NCBI GenBank assembly: GCA_001724265.1
Contig: MEDY01000343.1
Location: 1-32,225 of the forward strand
Source of the DNA: Rhizaria sp. SCN 62-66
Lineage: Eukaryota; Rhizaria, unplaced
DNA: 32,225 nucleotides
Reading direction: 5' to 3'
Below the pieces are notes generated by a model, which saw only the letters and a program-made list of their open reading frames with translations, was not told the DNA's origin and searched no databases. Positions 1-10,218 of the stretch are shown here, one piece after another; position 1 is the stretch's first letter, and the number at the start of each line of letters is the position of its first letter. A program made the translations under genes and the position numbers.

Positions 1-706
1 AGTGAGGACACCCTGCTTCATGGGGAAACCCTGCTTGTCGTGTCCACCGGTGATCTTGAGGACGTAGCCCTTCCAGGCATCGCCGAGGATGTCGGCCTCA
101 ACCTGGTTGGACATGCGCTTGTCCATGAAGGCACGGCTGTAGTCGTGGAGAAAGTGCGATGAAGTTCAGAAGCGCGGGCGGCAAGAGGCGAAGCGAGTGA
201 AGCGGGGAGGAGAGAGCGAGAGGAAAGCGGGGGCGAAACAGAGACGCAAAGAAGGAGAAAACAAGTGAGCGCGGGTTGGCGAGCAGATGGTATAGCATTA
301 GACTGGTATGGGCTATTTGAAGAGAAGCTTCAGGAAGCGTCTTGTGGGGCTAGAGGGGCGTGCAGGGACGTAAACGTACATCTTAGCGGAGTCCTCGAGG
401 TCATCGAGCTTCAGGAGGGTCTGGGTGCCAGCGGCGGGGTAAGCAATGAGGAGCTGTGGGGACAGAATGCAGAAGGGAAGCAAGAAAAGAGTGAGACAAT
501 GCAGCTCATGACACTCCAGGGCTAAAACAGGACGGCCAGGCGCGGCAGCAGCGCTTCGCAGACGGCGAGCAAGGTGGTGCTCGACACTCAGGCTGGCCCA
601 CTTCGCAGAGCATAGAACGGGGCGAAAAGACGCTGCAGAACAAAAAGAGAGATAGTATGCGGTGCGAGAGAAGATCTAACAAATTATATAGCGGTCGTAC
701 CTTCAT
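1..706 (-). CDS. RPS6: 40S ribosomal protein eS6 (RPS6), 5' part, cut by window edge
   Basis: Component of the small cytosolic ribosomal subunit. Three exons assemble: 701-706 (only ATG AAG), 380-453 and 1-136, separated by introns 454-700 (GTACGA...CAG) and 137-379 (GTACGT...CAG). The 72 residues start [13 protein letters not shown], continue through AFMDKRM and [13 protein letters not shown], and reach [13 protein letters not shown], a near colinear match to the known start of eS6 ([38 protein letters not shown]). The start was chosen because only the tiny first exon supplies the invariant MK before the acceptor at 454. The rest of the gene, including the phosphorylated C-terminal tail, lies left of position 1. 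A motif block at 787-855, shared with the ATP synthase delta promoter, lies upstream. Identity is very secure; exon 1 rests on splice logic. Confidence 0.95.
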
Positions 707-2189
707 AGTGAAAAATCAGCCTTCAAAGGAAGCACTCGCAAAAAAGCGGTCACCTCGTCCTCACTGCGGCCCGGGCTCCAGTGTCGCCCACCGAACCCAC
801 TTACCCGCCCGCGCGCTACTTAGCGCTCACGGTCACCCCGCTGATTTTTCGGCCCAAAGCCGTCCACTTTGGCTTTGGCTACGGAATCAAAACCGACACA
901 CAGCACTCGCATAGGCATGATTTTCAAATTAGCGACTATTAATGGACACTATGCACAATGGAGTATCTTGCCATTTTATTTGCACTTCAAAGGAAGACTG
1001 TCTGTGCAGTGAATTAGACTACCTTAATCTCATGATAGGCACTTCTTGAGCGTCATGTCTCTATTTACGCACTGGAGTTGAATCATATCTGGTCTTGACA
1101 AGATAAATCGGGTGTATTATATGGGTTATAGCGTTTAATTTCTGGGCGGGTGCCGTATTGTGGTTTCTCTTTGATCTATTACTTTGAAACCTCGTTAATC
1201 TCTCATTTCGCCTGATGTCGGCGGTCGTGTGGTCGGTCCTCATGGCTCATCATAGAGAGTTCAATAATGTCAGTTGGAGGTAAATAACGCACAACACGCT
1301 GCGTCAATATTGACAGTATGTCCCAGCGAAAACATGTTCCTACCAAAGATGAGCTGACCCTGATCTAGGTGTCAGGGCATAAGTCGAACGTGTTTTGGGC
1401 CTGTTTGCGAAGACTCTTTAATGATGACCTAGTACGAGATCCCAATCAGATATGTGAATAACACGGCGGCCATAACATGCAATGGACTTTATTCTACGAG
1501 TAATACGGACTAATTTGTTCTCTCATACCGGTTTGGCTGCTGTATCTGACTTAAAGATCGTGTGGAGGGGGATGTCACGATGTCGTGATCGGCATGGAAA
1601 GTCGAGATAAAGTGGTAAACAATACACGTTATGCAAATAATGAGTTGTTTTCCGGACGTTCAAAGCGTGTCTCTACATATATATGCGTATTATAACTTCA
1701 TATCTCACAGCTACATCCCGGAAGTGTGGGCTCCGATGTGAAACTGGTGACGTACTCATTTTCATTGAGCCGGCCCGAGGATCACGTGGTTTGTCCGTTA
1801 GCTGATCTCAAATTGATAAAACAAAGCCAATATACTCCGTTGATTGGAATATAACCGTTGTCTTAGAGTTTGCATAGAGAATAACTGTATTTTTCCGACT
1901 TAACATTTGCATTGCACTCATATTGTGTATGGATAATTGTATTTTCCGCGCAAGTCCGAATACGACGTCGCTAGTCCGACGCTCCCTCTATATCAGCCGC
2001 CGTCTCATGTATGTTTCCTGTCTAACATAAATCATTTGCGATCCCTGCTTTTTTTGTTTGCTCCATCATATACATGCTGCTCACTTCTGCTATAACCCCT
2101 ACCATCCTCGTGATCCTCCCCCTTCTCTCGCCGCAGTAGCCCCCTCCTCCCGCACCCAGTCTGCCCCCACTGCTCACCGTCACCGTCTG
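707..2189. other. Long intergenic region between divergent eS6 and secreted-protein genes
   Basis: Holds two divergent promoters. Positions about 720-900 are GC-rich and contain the eS6 motif block. About 900-2000 is clearly richer in A+T, with no convincing reading frame, tRNA B box or repeat. A TATA-like CTATAT at about 1987, roughly 200 nt before the next ATG, could serve the + strand gene. Short frames here lack any recognisable protein signal and I do not annotate them. Confidence 0.6.
787..855 (-). promoter_or_regulatory. Putative composite promoter element upstream of eS6
   Basis: On the + strand the order is CCCACCGA (787-794), CTTAGCG (819-825) and ATTTTTCGGCCC (844-855). The same three words in the same order and orientation relative to the gene recur upstream of the ATP synthase delta gene at 13983-14030. 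In gene sense the strongest word is GGGCCGAAAAAT, 138 nt upstream of the eS6 ATG. The function is inferred from recurrence only. Confidence 0.5.
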
Positions 2190-4047
2190 ATGCGCGTTTC
2201 GCTTCTCGCCGCGTGCGTGCTGGCCCTGGTGGCTGCGGCCTTTGCCGCGCCGTACTGGTCGTTGTCGGACTCGTACGAGCCCTCGTGCGCCAACTGGGAG
2301 AACGTCAAGGCCGCCTACGATGAGGTCATTGCTGCTGACCCCGTGAAGGACCGCGTCCGCAACAACTTCAAGATCACCTCCGTACGTCTCTAAAACAACT
2401 AGCAAGACTAAAACTAGGGTACACAATTCAATGCTTAGTGGTGTGTGTCTATTCTTTGGCTTCAGATTCTATATCTCATGAATGACACCTTTAAGTGTTC
2501 GTTCTCAATCTGAATCAACTTCATGTTTCTCTCTCATTGTTTGCCATGTCCCACAGGCGTACCACCGCATTGGCACTCTTTTCACCAAGCTCGTCGGTCT
2601 CTGGAAGGCCACCGAGGACTCCCCGCTTCCCGGCGAGTCTGGCTACCTCGCGTATCTTACCGCCCAGCCCCAGTCGTTCCCCACCCCTTGCACGCAGTCT
2701 CACTCTGCTGACTCTGACAACGCGGACGTTGGTGTTGATGCTGAGGCTGCGATTGAGGCCGCCGTCTCGTCTTCTCTGAGCGACGACGCGACGTTTGAGG
2801 AGCACCTCGCTGCTTTCCTCAACCCCAACACCAATTCTGAGACCCTTATCAACTCACGCTCATCCTCGTCCCGTGCTCACAGTCATGCTCACCCCTCGGT
2901 GGCGCTGGCTGCGAACGTGACGTCGACACAGGAGAACTGGCCCGGGCTCGCGGTGTGGGCGTCCAACACCGTCGGCTACGCTATCCGCAACAACATGCTC
3001 TCGTTCGACGTCGGCGCCATCCTCGCTGCGATCGACAAGGCGTACCCGCACATCATCCCTTCCGCCACGGCCGCGCAAATTAAGTCGTTGGTGAAGCTGG
3101 TCGAGGCGACGGTCTTCAAGACGCTGATGACGGAGACGTCGATCGGGCTCGGTAAGGGCAACCGCGACGTGTTCCACGACATCGGGTACTTCTTCTCTCT
3201 CTACGCGACCCACTTCTGCGACCAGCCCGCCTGGGACACTGCGCTGGCGCGATTCACCACATTCATCGCCAAGGTCGACCCCGTGACGCAGAAGGAGATG
3301 CGCACGGCCTTTGCGGCCACCTTCCAGGCGCACTACGCCACCGAGGCCGACCCGCTTCGGTTTGCCGAGGACGTCGAGGCGTCCCTGATCGAGACTGCTG
3401 ACGGTAGTGCCAGTCACGGCAAGATTAGCGTGAGCTCGGAGCAGCGCGAGGCATGGGCGCACAGCGTGATTGCGATGGGTGCGGCACCCCCGCGCGGCCG
3501 CCGGCTGACCGTGAAGGAGCGCGCCGAGCGCATGCTGCTGGGCAACATGCTCGTCGGCCTCCAGGAGCAGACGAACCTGCAGCAAGCCATCGAGGACTCG
3601 ATCCCTGCGCCCAGCGTGATCCCGTGGGGCGGCAAGAACATCACCATCAACTGGGGCTTTGTCTTCACCAAGGCGCTGATGACGCTGCAGTTCGGCAACG
3701 ACGCGCTGTTTGTCGGGCAGGATGTGAAGCCGCGCTCGTTTGACGGCAAGAACTTCGGCGTCCACATGCGCGCGCTGCAGTACAACGCGACCGCAGACGT
3801 GTACGCCTCCATGGGCGGCCGCGAGAGCGACTTGAAGGGGTCCGGCGCCGACGACTGGGTGAGTCTCAAGCACCGGATGCGGTTCATCGCGCCGCTGTTT
3901 CGCTCACGGCAGGATCTTGAGGAGATCACGTGCCACCCCTTCTCGGCGAAGCAACACGCAGCCATCTGGGACTCCAAGAGCAAGCTCCCCACCAGCGACG
4001 ACATCTGCGCCGGCAACTGCTGCACCAAGAACGGTGGACCTAAGTAA
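2190..4047 (+). CDS. Secreted protein of unknown family, two exons
   Basis: Exons 2190-2381 and 2557-4047 join across a 175-nt intron (GTACGT...CACAG) to give 560 residues ending in TAA. The ATG at 2190 is chosen because it directly starts a classic signal peptide (MRVSLLAACVLALVAAAFA, likely cut before APYWS); the frame runs further upstream without another ATG. The mature protein has a Ser/His-rich linker around residues 165-190, a helical central region, potential N-glycosylation sites (NVTS, NITI, NATA) and a Cys-rich tail (ICAGNCCTKNGG). No membrane segment follows the signal, so a secreted or lysosomal-type luminal protein is likely. I recognise no catalytic motif or family; function unknown. 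The splice join is well supported by phase and by continuous sequence character on both sides. Confidence 0.85.
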
Positions 4048-4500
4048 AGTGTGGGAGCGAATGCGCCCGCGTGCGCAGGGTGGCAGCGCGCAATTGTCAC
4101 TGTTTTGCTCTCTTTCTATGTTTTGTTTTAGCAGTCCGAAATATATTTTGTTTAAAAGCACTTGCGGAGTATCAACATGTTCGTGGTATACGTTAATATA
4201 CAATACTCTTTTGATAACTTATTGAATGTTCATCGACGGACGCGTGCCCACCACAAACGAACTTGATGCCTGGCCACTCAAGTTAGTTTATTGTCAACAC
4301 TGCTTTTCAGCGTGGTTCATCTGTAGAAGTGAAATTAATGGCTGTCACGCGAGATTTCTCATATTTATTGACTTGCCCCTACAACGTTTGTTTCTTAAAA
4401 ATTATGTTACTCCTCTCTACCAGCAACCAAACTTATCAGGACTTGCAGGAGTGTTGGGAAACGAAAAATCGCTGCCTTATCCCATTCACAGACGCTCGCT
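4048..4500. other. Intergenic, tandem genes: 3' UTR of secreted protein and promoter of BTB gene
   Basis: Lower in GC than both flanking genes. No clear gene. A CATTCACAG 9 nt before the next ATG resembles a 3' splice site and could end an intron in the 5' UTR; no donor was pinned down. Confidence 0.5.
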
Positions 4501-7500
4501 ATGAGCCTTCCACTGGCTCCCGACCACGTCGGCAGCATGTCGAGCATTCCAAACCTCCTTGCTGACGGGAATTTTGCCGACTGTGTCATTGTCGCCGGCG
4601 AGGGCCTCCCTGGCGTGACCCCCCTCAAGATACCCGCCCACACAGCCGTGCTCGCGCTCGTCTCGCGACACTTCCAGCGCGCGCTGTTCCCTGGCGCAGC
4701 GCTGCCCACGCTCGACCCGATTGCGTCGTTGCCTGCCGCAGCGCAGCGTGTGGTTGCGCCGTTGCTCGACGCTGTGCGCGCGCGTGCGTGCGCCTCGATC
4801 GTGATTGCCGACGGAGTTGCAACCGAGGCGACGGCGGCGGACAAAGCGATCGTCAGACTTGGAATCGTCGCGGGCGTCGCCGACAAGTCGCATGACGATG
4901 GCAAACGCCTGCCCTTTAGGTACACGCAGATGGTAAACGCTACGATTGATCCCACGAACACGCACGACAAGAGCAAACTGGCTGGTGATATTGCTGCTGC
5001 CGGGAAGACTACTGGCACCGCGCCGCTGCATCTCAACTTCTCCAAGGAGGCAAGCGCGAGCGCTGGCGGGGCTGACAAGGACGTCACCATCACGCCGGCA
5101 GACATCCGTGCGAACCCAACGATTGCACTGTACGACGTCGATCTGCTGTTGGCGAACCACGAAATCGTGTTGCACGCATTCCGCACGGACAACGACGTCA
5201 ACGTGCTGGAACCGATCTATCGCTACAGCAACAACAGCAACAACGCGGCGCACTCTTATTCAGCAGGACACGGGTCTTTTGGAACGCGTGATGGTACCGG
5301 TGCTCGGACGACGCGCGTCAGTGCATATGCTTAGCACGAAGAAGAAGACGGTGTGTCGTCACAGACAGCGCGTAAGACCATGACATTGGAGCAATACCTC
5401 TCTCAGTACGATAAGACCAACTCAACGACGACAGCGACGACTATGAAGACTTCACGAGATGTCGATGCTTCAGTCGCGACTACCTATGTTTCTAGTAGTC
5501 CAGCCATTGGCGCTGCCACAGAGGCGCAGTCCACGCTCCCGTCTCCGTCCGCGGAACTGTGTCTAGAGCGGTATCTGACCGATGCGGACCGCACTGCCGT
5601 GCGCCGCGCGTTTGTTGTCGCCGCGGCCCCTGGTGTTCAGCGCGCGGCCGCGTTCGCCGCGGTTAAGGCGACGGGCGACGCCGTGACGCGCCTGCGCTCG
5701 GGCGTGGGGCCGGCCGAAACCGAGGCCGCGACGGCGGGGCTAACCGCGGGCAGCGTCAGCATGGGCAAGGCGCGCGATGCGATGACTGTGACGGTCACGT
5801 GGCCCACCGACAAAGCGAGGACAGCTGCTTGTAGTGCGAATGGTCACGCAAAGAGTCAGAGTCCGACTCATAGTCAACCCGAGAACCCGTGGCCGTGGCA
5901 GCGTGAGTTTGCGACTGTGCATCTGCCGCTGCTTCCGCCAACGGTTTTGCCTCTGTTGTTGTCTCTCATTTATCAAACTCCCATCGTGAATCCTGCCAAC
6001 TCAACGAGTACGACGACGACAGCGGATCCGTTCGCGGACAGTGTCAACGGAGTCACCAGTCTTCCTCAAGCGGCGACCACTGCGCAGAATGTGGCAGTGA
6101 GTAAACGCTACGACGATAGCCCAGCCTCGTTTGCCCTCGCCGCCGCGGCAATGTTGAGCACGGCTGAGTCTGTTGACGAGAGCAGCAGCGCCGCCAGTGG
6201 CGACTCTGAGGATGTTTTGCCTGTGACTGGCCGTGAAGTTGCGCTTGCCTCTACGACGCTCGCAGCATTGCTCCCGCTCGCTCTCGTCCTCGATGCTGAA
6301 GTCCTGCAGCCTACAATAGCGGCCGCTCTGCTGACCGCGCTATCATTGCGCTCACTCCCGACTTATCTTGCATCAGCCCCGTTTTTCCCCGGCATTGCGC
6401 CCACTGTCATTGCCTTTGCGCGCACTCACGCGGAGCCGTTACTCGCCTCCGCAGCGGTCGAGCGCTTTCCGCCGCGCCTGATGCGCGCGCTCCTGGAAGA
6501 CGACGCACTCGCTGCGCCGGAGCTCGCATGCTTTAAGGCCCTCATGCGTTGGGCAGGCGCGCAACAGCTGCGCGCTGCCGTCTCAGCGCACGCGGCGGGC
6601 CCTTAGACCGCGGCCACAGTCGACGGGCGCGTGCGCGTGGACCTGTCGCTGCCAGCGCTGGCCCCGCTGCTGGCGCCGCTGCTGCCGTACGTGCGCTTCG
6701 CCGCGCTGTCGCCGACGGACCTGCTGCACACGCAGTTGGGCGGGACTGCGGATGAGGCCGCACTCAGCGTGTTGTTGCAGCACGCTTCGCTGGCGGTTGA
6801 CGGCTGCAACGAAGTGCCTGTTGTCGCGCGCACGCACCCAGACAGCGGCAGTAACCGCGATGAAACAAAGCAGGGTGGATGCGTTCACCAACGCGCAAAC
6901 GCACAATCTGGTGAAGACGGAGGACTGTTCGATGGCCCGCTGTTCACAAAACGTGGCAGCGCGACTGCGGCCCGCTCCACCCTGCCCGCGCGCACTGTCG
7001 CGCACTACGCGTCCCACGCGCACGGCATCATCGGCACAGTCTCCGCCCCGGTTGCGCTGCGCGCGCTGCCGCCCGAGCTCGCGGTCGCCGTCGACTGGCG
7101 TTGCCCAGTGCCGCTGACCGCCGCTGCGGCCGCCGCGCTACTCTACGGCCACCCGGCGCTGCCGCCGCCGCCCCCGGGCCTCTGGCGAGCTCGGCGCGGC
7201 GGCGGTTTGATTGCAGACGCAGACGCAGACGCAGACAACGGCGACTCTGTGGCTGCACCGCTGCACGGGCTCGACGGCTGGCTGCTCGAGGCGCGCGCGC
7301 GGGCTGGACTCCAGGCGCCGTGCCCGCTCTCAGGCGGCTCGCTGCGGCCTGCGCGCGCGGTGTGGGCGCAGGCGTGGTCTCAGTACATCGCCGCCTATCC
7401 GCAGCTCGCAGATACACTCGCGATGATGCTCACCGCAGCCCGGTCGAACCCGTCCAGCGCGGTCCCGCGCCCGCTTCCGCTCAGTCCTGCGGGCTGTTCA

Positions 7501-9777
7501 CCTCGCATTGCCGCGGTGCTGCCGCTGCCGGTGCGCGGCGGCGTGGGCGTGCCGGTGTGGGGCTGGGACGCCGCGCGCTGCACGGGCGCCGTGACCGTCA
7601 ACGTCGGCGGCGCAGGCGCGCGGTTTGTCCGTGTCGACAGGCGCCGCGGCGATGAGTTCAACATCACGCACAGTGTACTGCCGCTGGGCGTGCTGGACTG
7701 GACGCCGTACCTCACGCTCGTTGACTCGCCCGTCGCCGCAGACGTCATAGCCGCGCTGGGCCCGCGTGCCGTGTTTGAACCGGTGTTCTCGCGCGGCATC
7801 GTGCCGCCGCGCGCCGTCGACACCGCGCGCGGCTCCAGCGCCGTTTATTTCGCCGCCGAGATGGGCCAGCTCGAGTGGACGAAGCGCGTCGTTGTCAGCC
7901 TCGGCCGCGACCGCGTGCTGCTGCAGCCGCCGCTGCAGCTAGCCTTCGCGCCGTTGCCGCACGCCGTGGGCGCGCGCGTGCTGCGCGGCGTGCAGGCGTG
8001 GGAGCTTCTCGCACGCAACAAATGGGGCCGCGTGGCCGTGGACCGGTGGGGCGCGCGCGTGGGCTTGGCCAACGCGACGTGGCCCCCGCTGCGGCCGCTG
8101 CACACCACGGTTGGGGGCACGCTGCTCGACGACACGAACGAGCCCGTGGTGACGCGCGCATGGGTCTCGCACGGGTTCATAACGCTGCCGCTGGTGACTG
8201 CCGAGACCAGACACGGCGATCGCGCGCTTTCGCACACCGTGGAGCTTGCCAACGCGGACATGCCGGATGCGCCGCGCCCGTCGCGTCCGCGCCCCGGCGA
8301 CGGCAACAATGCAAACAACAACGACGACACCAACAACAATAATAACAATAACGTCAACGATGACGGCGATGATGGTCATGCTGGCGACGGTGTGAACAAT
8401 AACCCGGACGTTATCACGTCGCTTGGCGCGCAGTGGCGCCTGTACGACCAGGCGCAGCAACGCGTTCGCGAGCGCGCGCGCGTGCGGGACGGACTGCGGC
8501 AGCACGGCGCGTGGTCGCGCACGCATACGGTGCCCGTCTGGGCCGCGGCGCACCAAACGCACGTGCTGATTACACCGGGAGGTGCTGAGCCTGTGACGCG
8601 TGACCTCACTGCCGAGAGCGATCTACGCGCGATGCAACGTCCGAGCGCTGCTGCGACCGGTACTGGGTCCAGCAGGGCTGATGCGCACGCACCTGAGCAG
8701 GTGCCGACTGCCGCTGCGCTCGCAGTGGACGCCGCTGCGAACGCCGCGGCCAGCGCGTCCGTGCTGGCGAGCGGCAACGAGGCCCGTATCTGCAGCTTGC
8801 AGCAGCGGCTGCGCGAGCTCTGTGACGCGGCGAGTAACACGCGCCCCGACATTCTCTTGGCAACGCGCGACGGGGACACGTGGTACGCGCGCGCCTCGGC
8901 CATCATAGGCACTGTGAGCGAGCTTGAGCGGCTGGGATGTCCGCCGCGGACGATTGGCGGCGTGGGACTGCCCTGCTCCGAGTTGTCGTCGGTGCAGGTG
9001 TGCTTCGACGAGCCGCGCGGGCTGCTGCATCTGTCGACGTCGGTGCTGCTGCGGCCGGCGTACTCGCCCGCGCTGCTGGCGCTCGTGGCGACGCGGTACC
9101 GGCTCATCGCGGCCTACACCGACAAGCTCGAGCAGCTGTGCGACAGCCTCTTTTCGCACGAAGCCGTGGCCGCAGACGCGCTGCCCGCGCGCGAGTGGGA
9201 GGAAGTCGTGCGCCGCGGCAAGCTGCTACAGGCGCGCACGCTCTTTGCGCTCATCTCCAGCTCGCTCAGCGCCGACATGCAGCACCAGATGCTCGTGGGG
9301 CTGCGCGCGCGGTCTGTGACGCTGCGCGAGCAGATGAACGAGGTGCTCGCCGTGATGCGCTTTATTTACGCGCGCTTCTGGCGCAGCACGCGCGTCACCA
9401 CGATCCCCGTGCCGCAGCGCGCACTCGAGCTCAAGGCGCTCGACGCCGCGCTGGGCCGCCTCGCAGACCGCGCGAAGGCCGGGGTGTGGTTTCGCGCGCT
9501 TGAGGACGCGTGGCTGCACTCGCTCGCGCTCGGAACGCCGTGGACCGCGCACCCCGTGTGGGCGATCGTGCCCGCGCCGGTGCGCCGCGCAGTGCTGGGA
9601 CTGGCCGAGCAATATAAAGAGCGCGGGGGCGCGCCGCGGGACGTATTCACGCCGTTCGTCGGCGCGACATTCCATAATGATGTCATGAGGAGCGATAGTG
9701 TGATTGTGACGCTCAAGGCGATCCCGCTGACAGCCTTTATTGGATGGGAGTCCGTTGGGCTTTCTAACTTGACGTGA
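4501..9777 (+). CDS. Large BTB-BACK domain protein, one frame with two internal TAG codons
   Basis: One continuous frame from ATG 4501 to TGA 9775-9777 (1758 codons before the stop) contains no TAA or TGA but has TAG at 5332 (codon 278) and 6604 (codon 702). The first BTB half is at residues 20-66 (FADCVIV, IPAHTAVLALVSRHFQRALF). A low-complexity insertion of about 400 residues, containing the first TAG, separates it from the second half near 470-495 (VHLPLLPPTV, LLLSLIYQTPI). A BACK domain spans about 588-745; the second TAG lies in it, between the helix ALMRWAG and the segment PYVRFAALSPTDLL, which matches the usual BACK ending (..VRFPLLSPEYL). The 1000-residue C-terminal part has Asn runs (8308-8360) and helical segments I do not recognise. 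BTB-BACK proteins are often cullin-3 ubiquitin-ligase adaptors, but no Kelch repeats are visible. Under the standard code this would be three broken pieces; I read it as one gene with UAG decoded. Confidence 0.8.
5332..5334 (+). other. In-frame TAG, codon 278 of BTB-BACK gene
   Basis: The context reads GCA TAT GCT TAG CAC GAA GAA. It lies in the low-complexity insertion between the two BTB halves. A 75-nt in-frame intron (5294-5368, GTACCG...ACAG) could remove it, but that would be much shorter than the other introns here, so this site alone is weak evidence for a sense codon. Confidence 0.6.
6604..6606 (+). other. In-frame TAG, codon 702, inside the BACK domain
   Basis: The context reads GCG GGC CCT TAG ACC GCG GCC. 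Conserved BACK sequence lies on both sides in the same frame. No good donor/acceptor pair surrounds it: the only in-frame pair I found (GTTGGG...CACAG, 72 nt) would delete the conserved ALMRWAG helix. Confidence 0.75.
8308..8360 (+). repeat. Asn-rich trinucleotide tract within BTB-BACK gene
   Basis: Mixed AAC/AAT codons interleaved with GAC encode runs of Asn and Asp in a probably disordered linker. The mix of synonymous codons suggests the amino-acid run is kept rather than a fresh replication slip. Confidence 0.8.
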
Positions 9778-10218
9778 CGTTTGGAGCGTCACGACTATGC
9801 ACAAAACTGCTGCTGACTTGTTAGAACAGCGGCTGGTCGCAATACTATAACATGTAACTGACTATCTGCTCGAATGACTACTGATTTCCTTTGTTTTGAT
9901 GTCCTACTTCTTTTTGTAACCTGATTCTGAATCCGTGCTACAACTTTGTTACGCTTTTGTCTGCTGATCTGTCGCACCTCGTTACCTAGAACATCTGTGA
10001 CAGCAATGTTTAAATACAAATTCAAAAAGATTGTATTCGATGTACACCTTCTTGTTCCAAATAATATCATCATACGATTTCCTCAATTTTAGAATTGTTA
10101 TACCGATCACTACAGCTACTGTTTTCGTGTAAAGTCACTTTTGTGTACACGACGCTTTTTACTCCAGAGTACGAGCCAGAGTCATGAATCCTAGACGGAT
10201 AAACCTGACTGCGCCGCC
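9778..10218. other. Convergent intergenic region (3' UTRs of BTB-BACK and ETF-QO genes)
   Basis: A 441-nt, comparatively A+T-rich gap between two gene ends. It must hold both polyadenylation sites, but I cannot identify a definite signal. No further gene is seen. Confidence 0.6.

Noticed and set aside
657-914. 85-codon plus-strand frame overlapping the eS6 start
   Set aside because: It runs antisense through the eS6 start and promoter motif and has no protein signature.
2860-3873. 337-codon minus-strand frame
   Set aside because: Shadow of the secreted-protein exon; Arg/His/Val-rich with no ATG context or domain.
4501-9777. BTB-BACK gene as a pseudogene
   Set aside because: The only interruptions in 5.3 kb are two TAG codons; there is no frameshift, TAA or TGA, domain motifs are intact, and another gene also has an in-frame TAG.
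4501-9777. Pyrrolysine or selenocysteine decoding at TAG
   Set aside because: Pyrrolysine insertion at UAG is known from archaea and bacteria rather than eukaryotic nuclei, and selenocysteine uses UGA; neither fits the protein families here.
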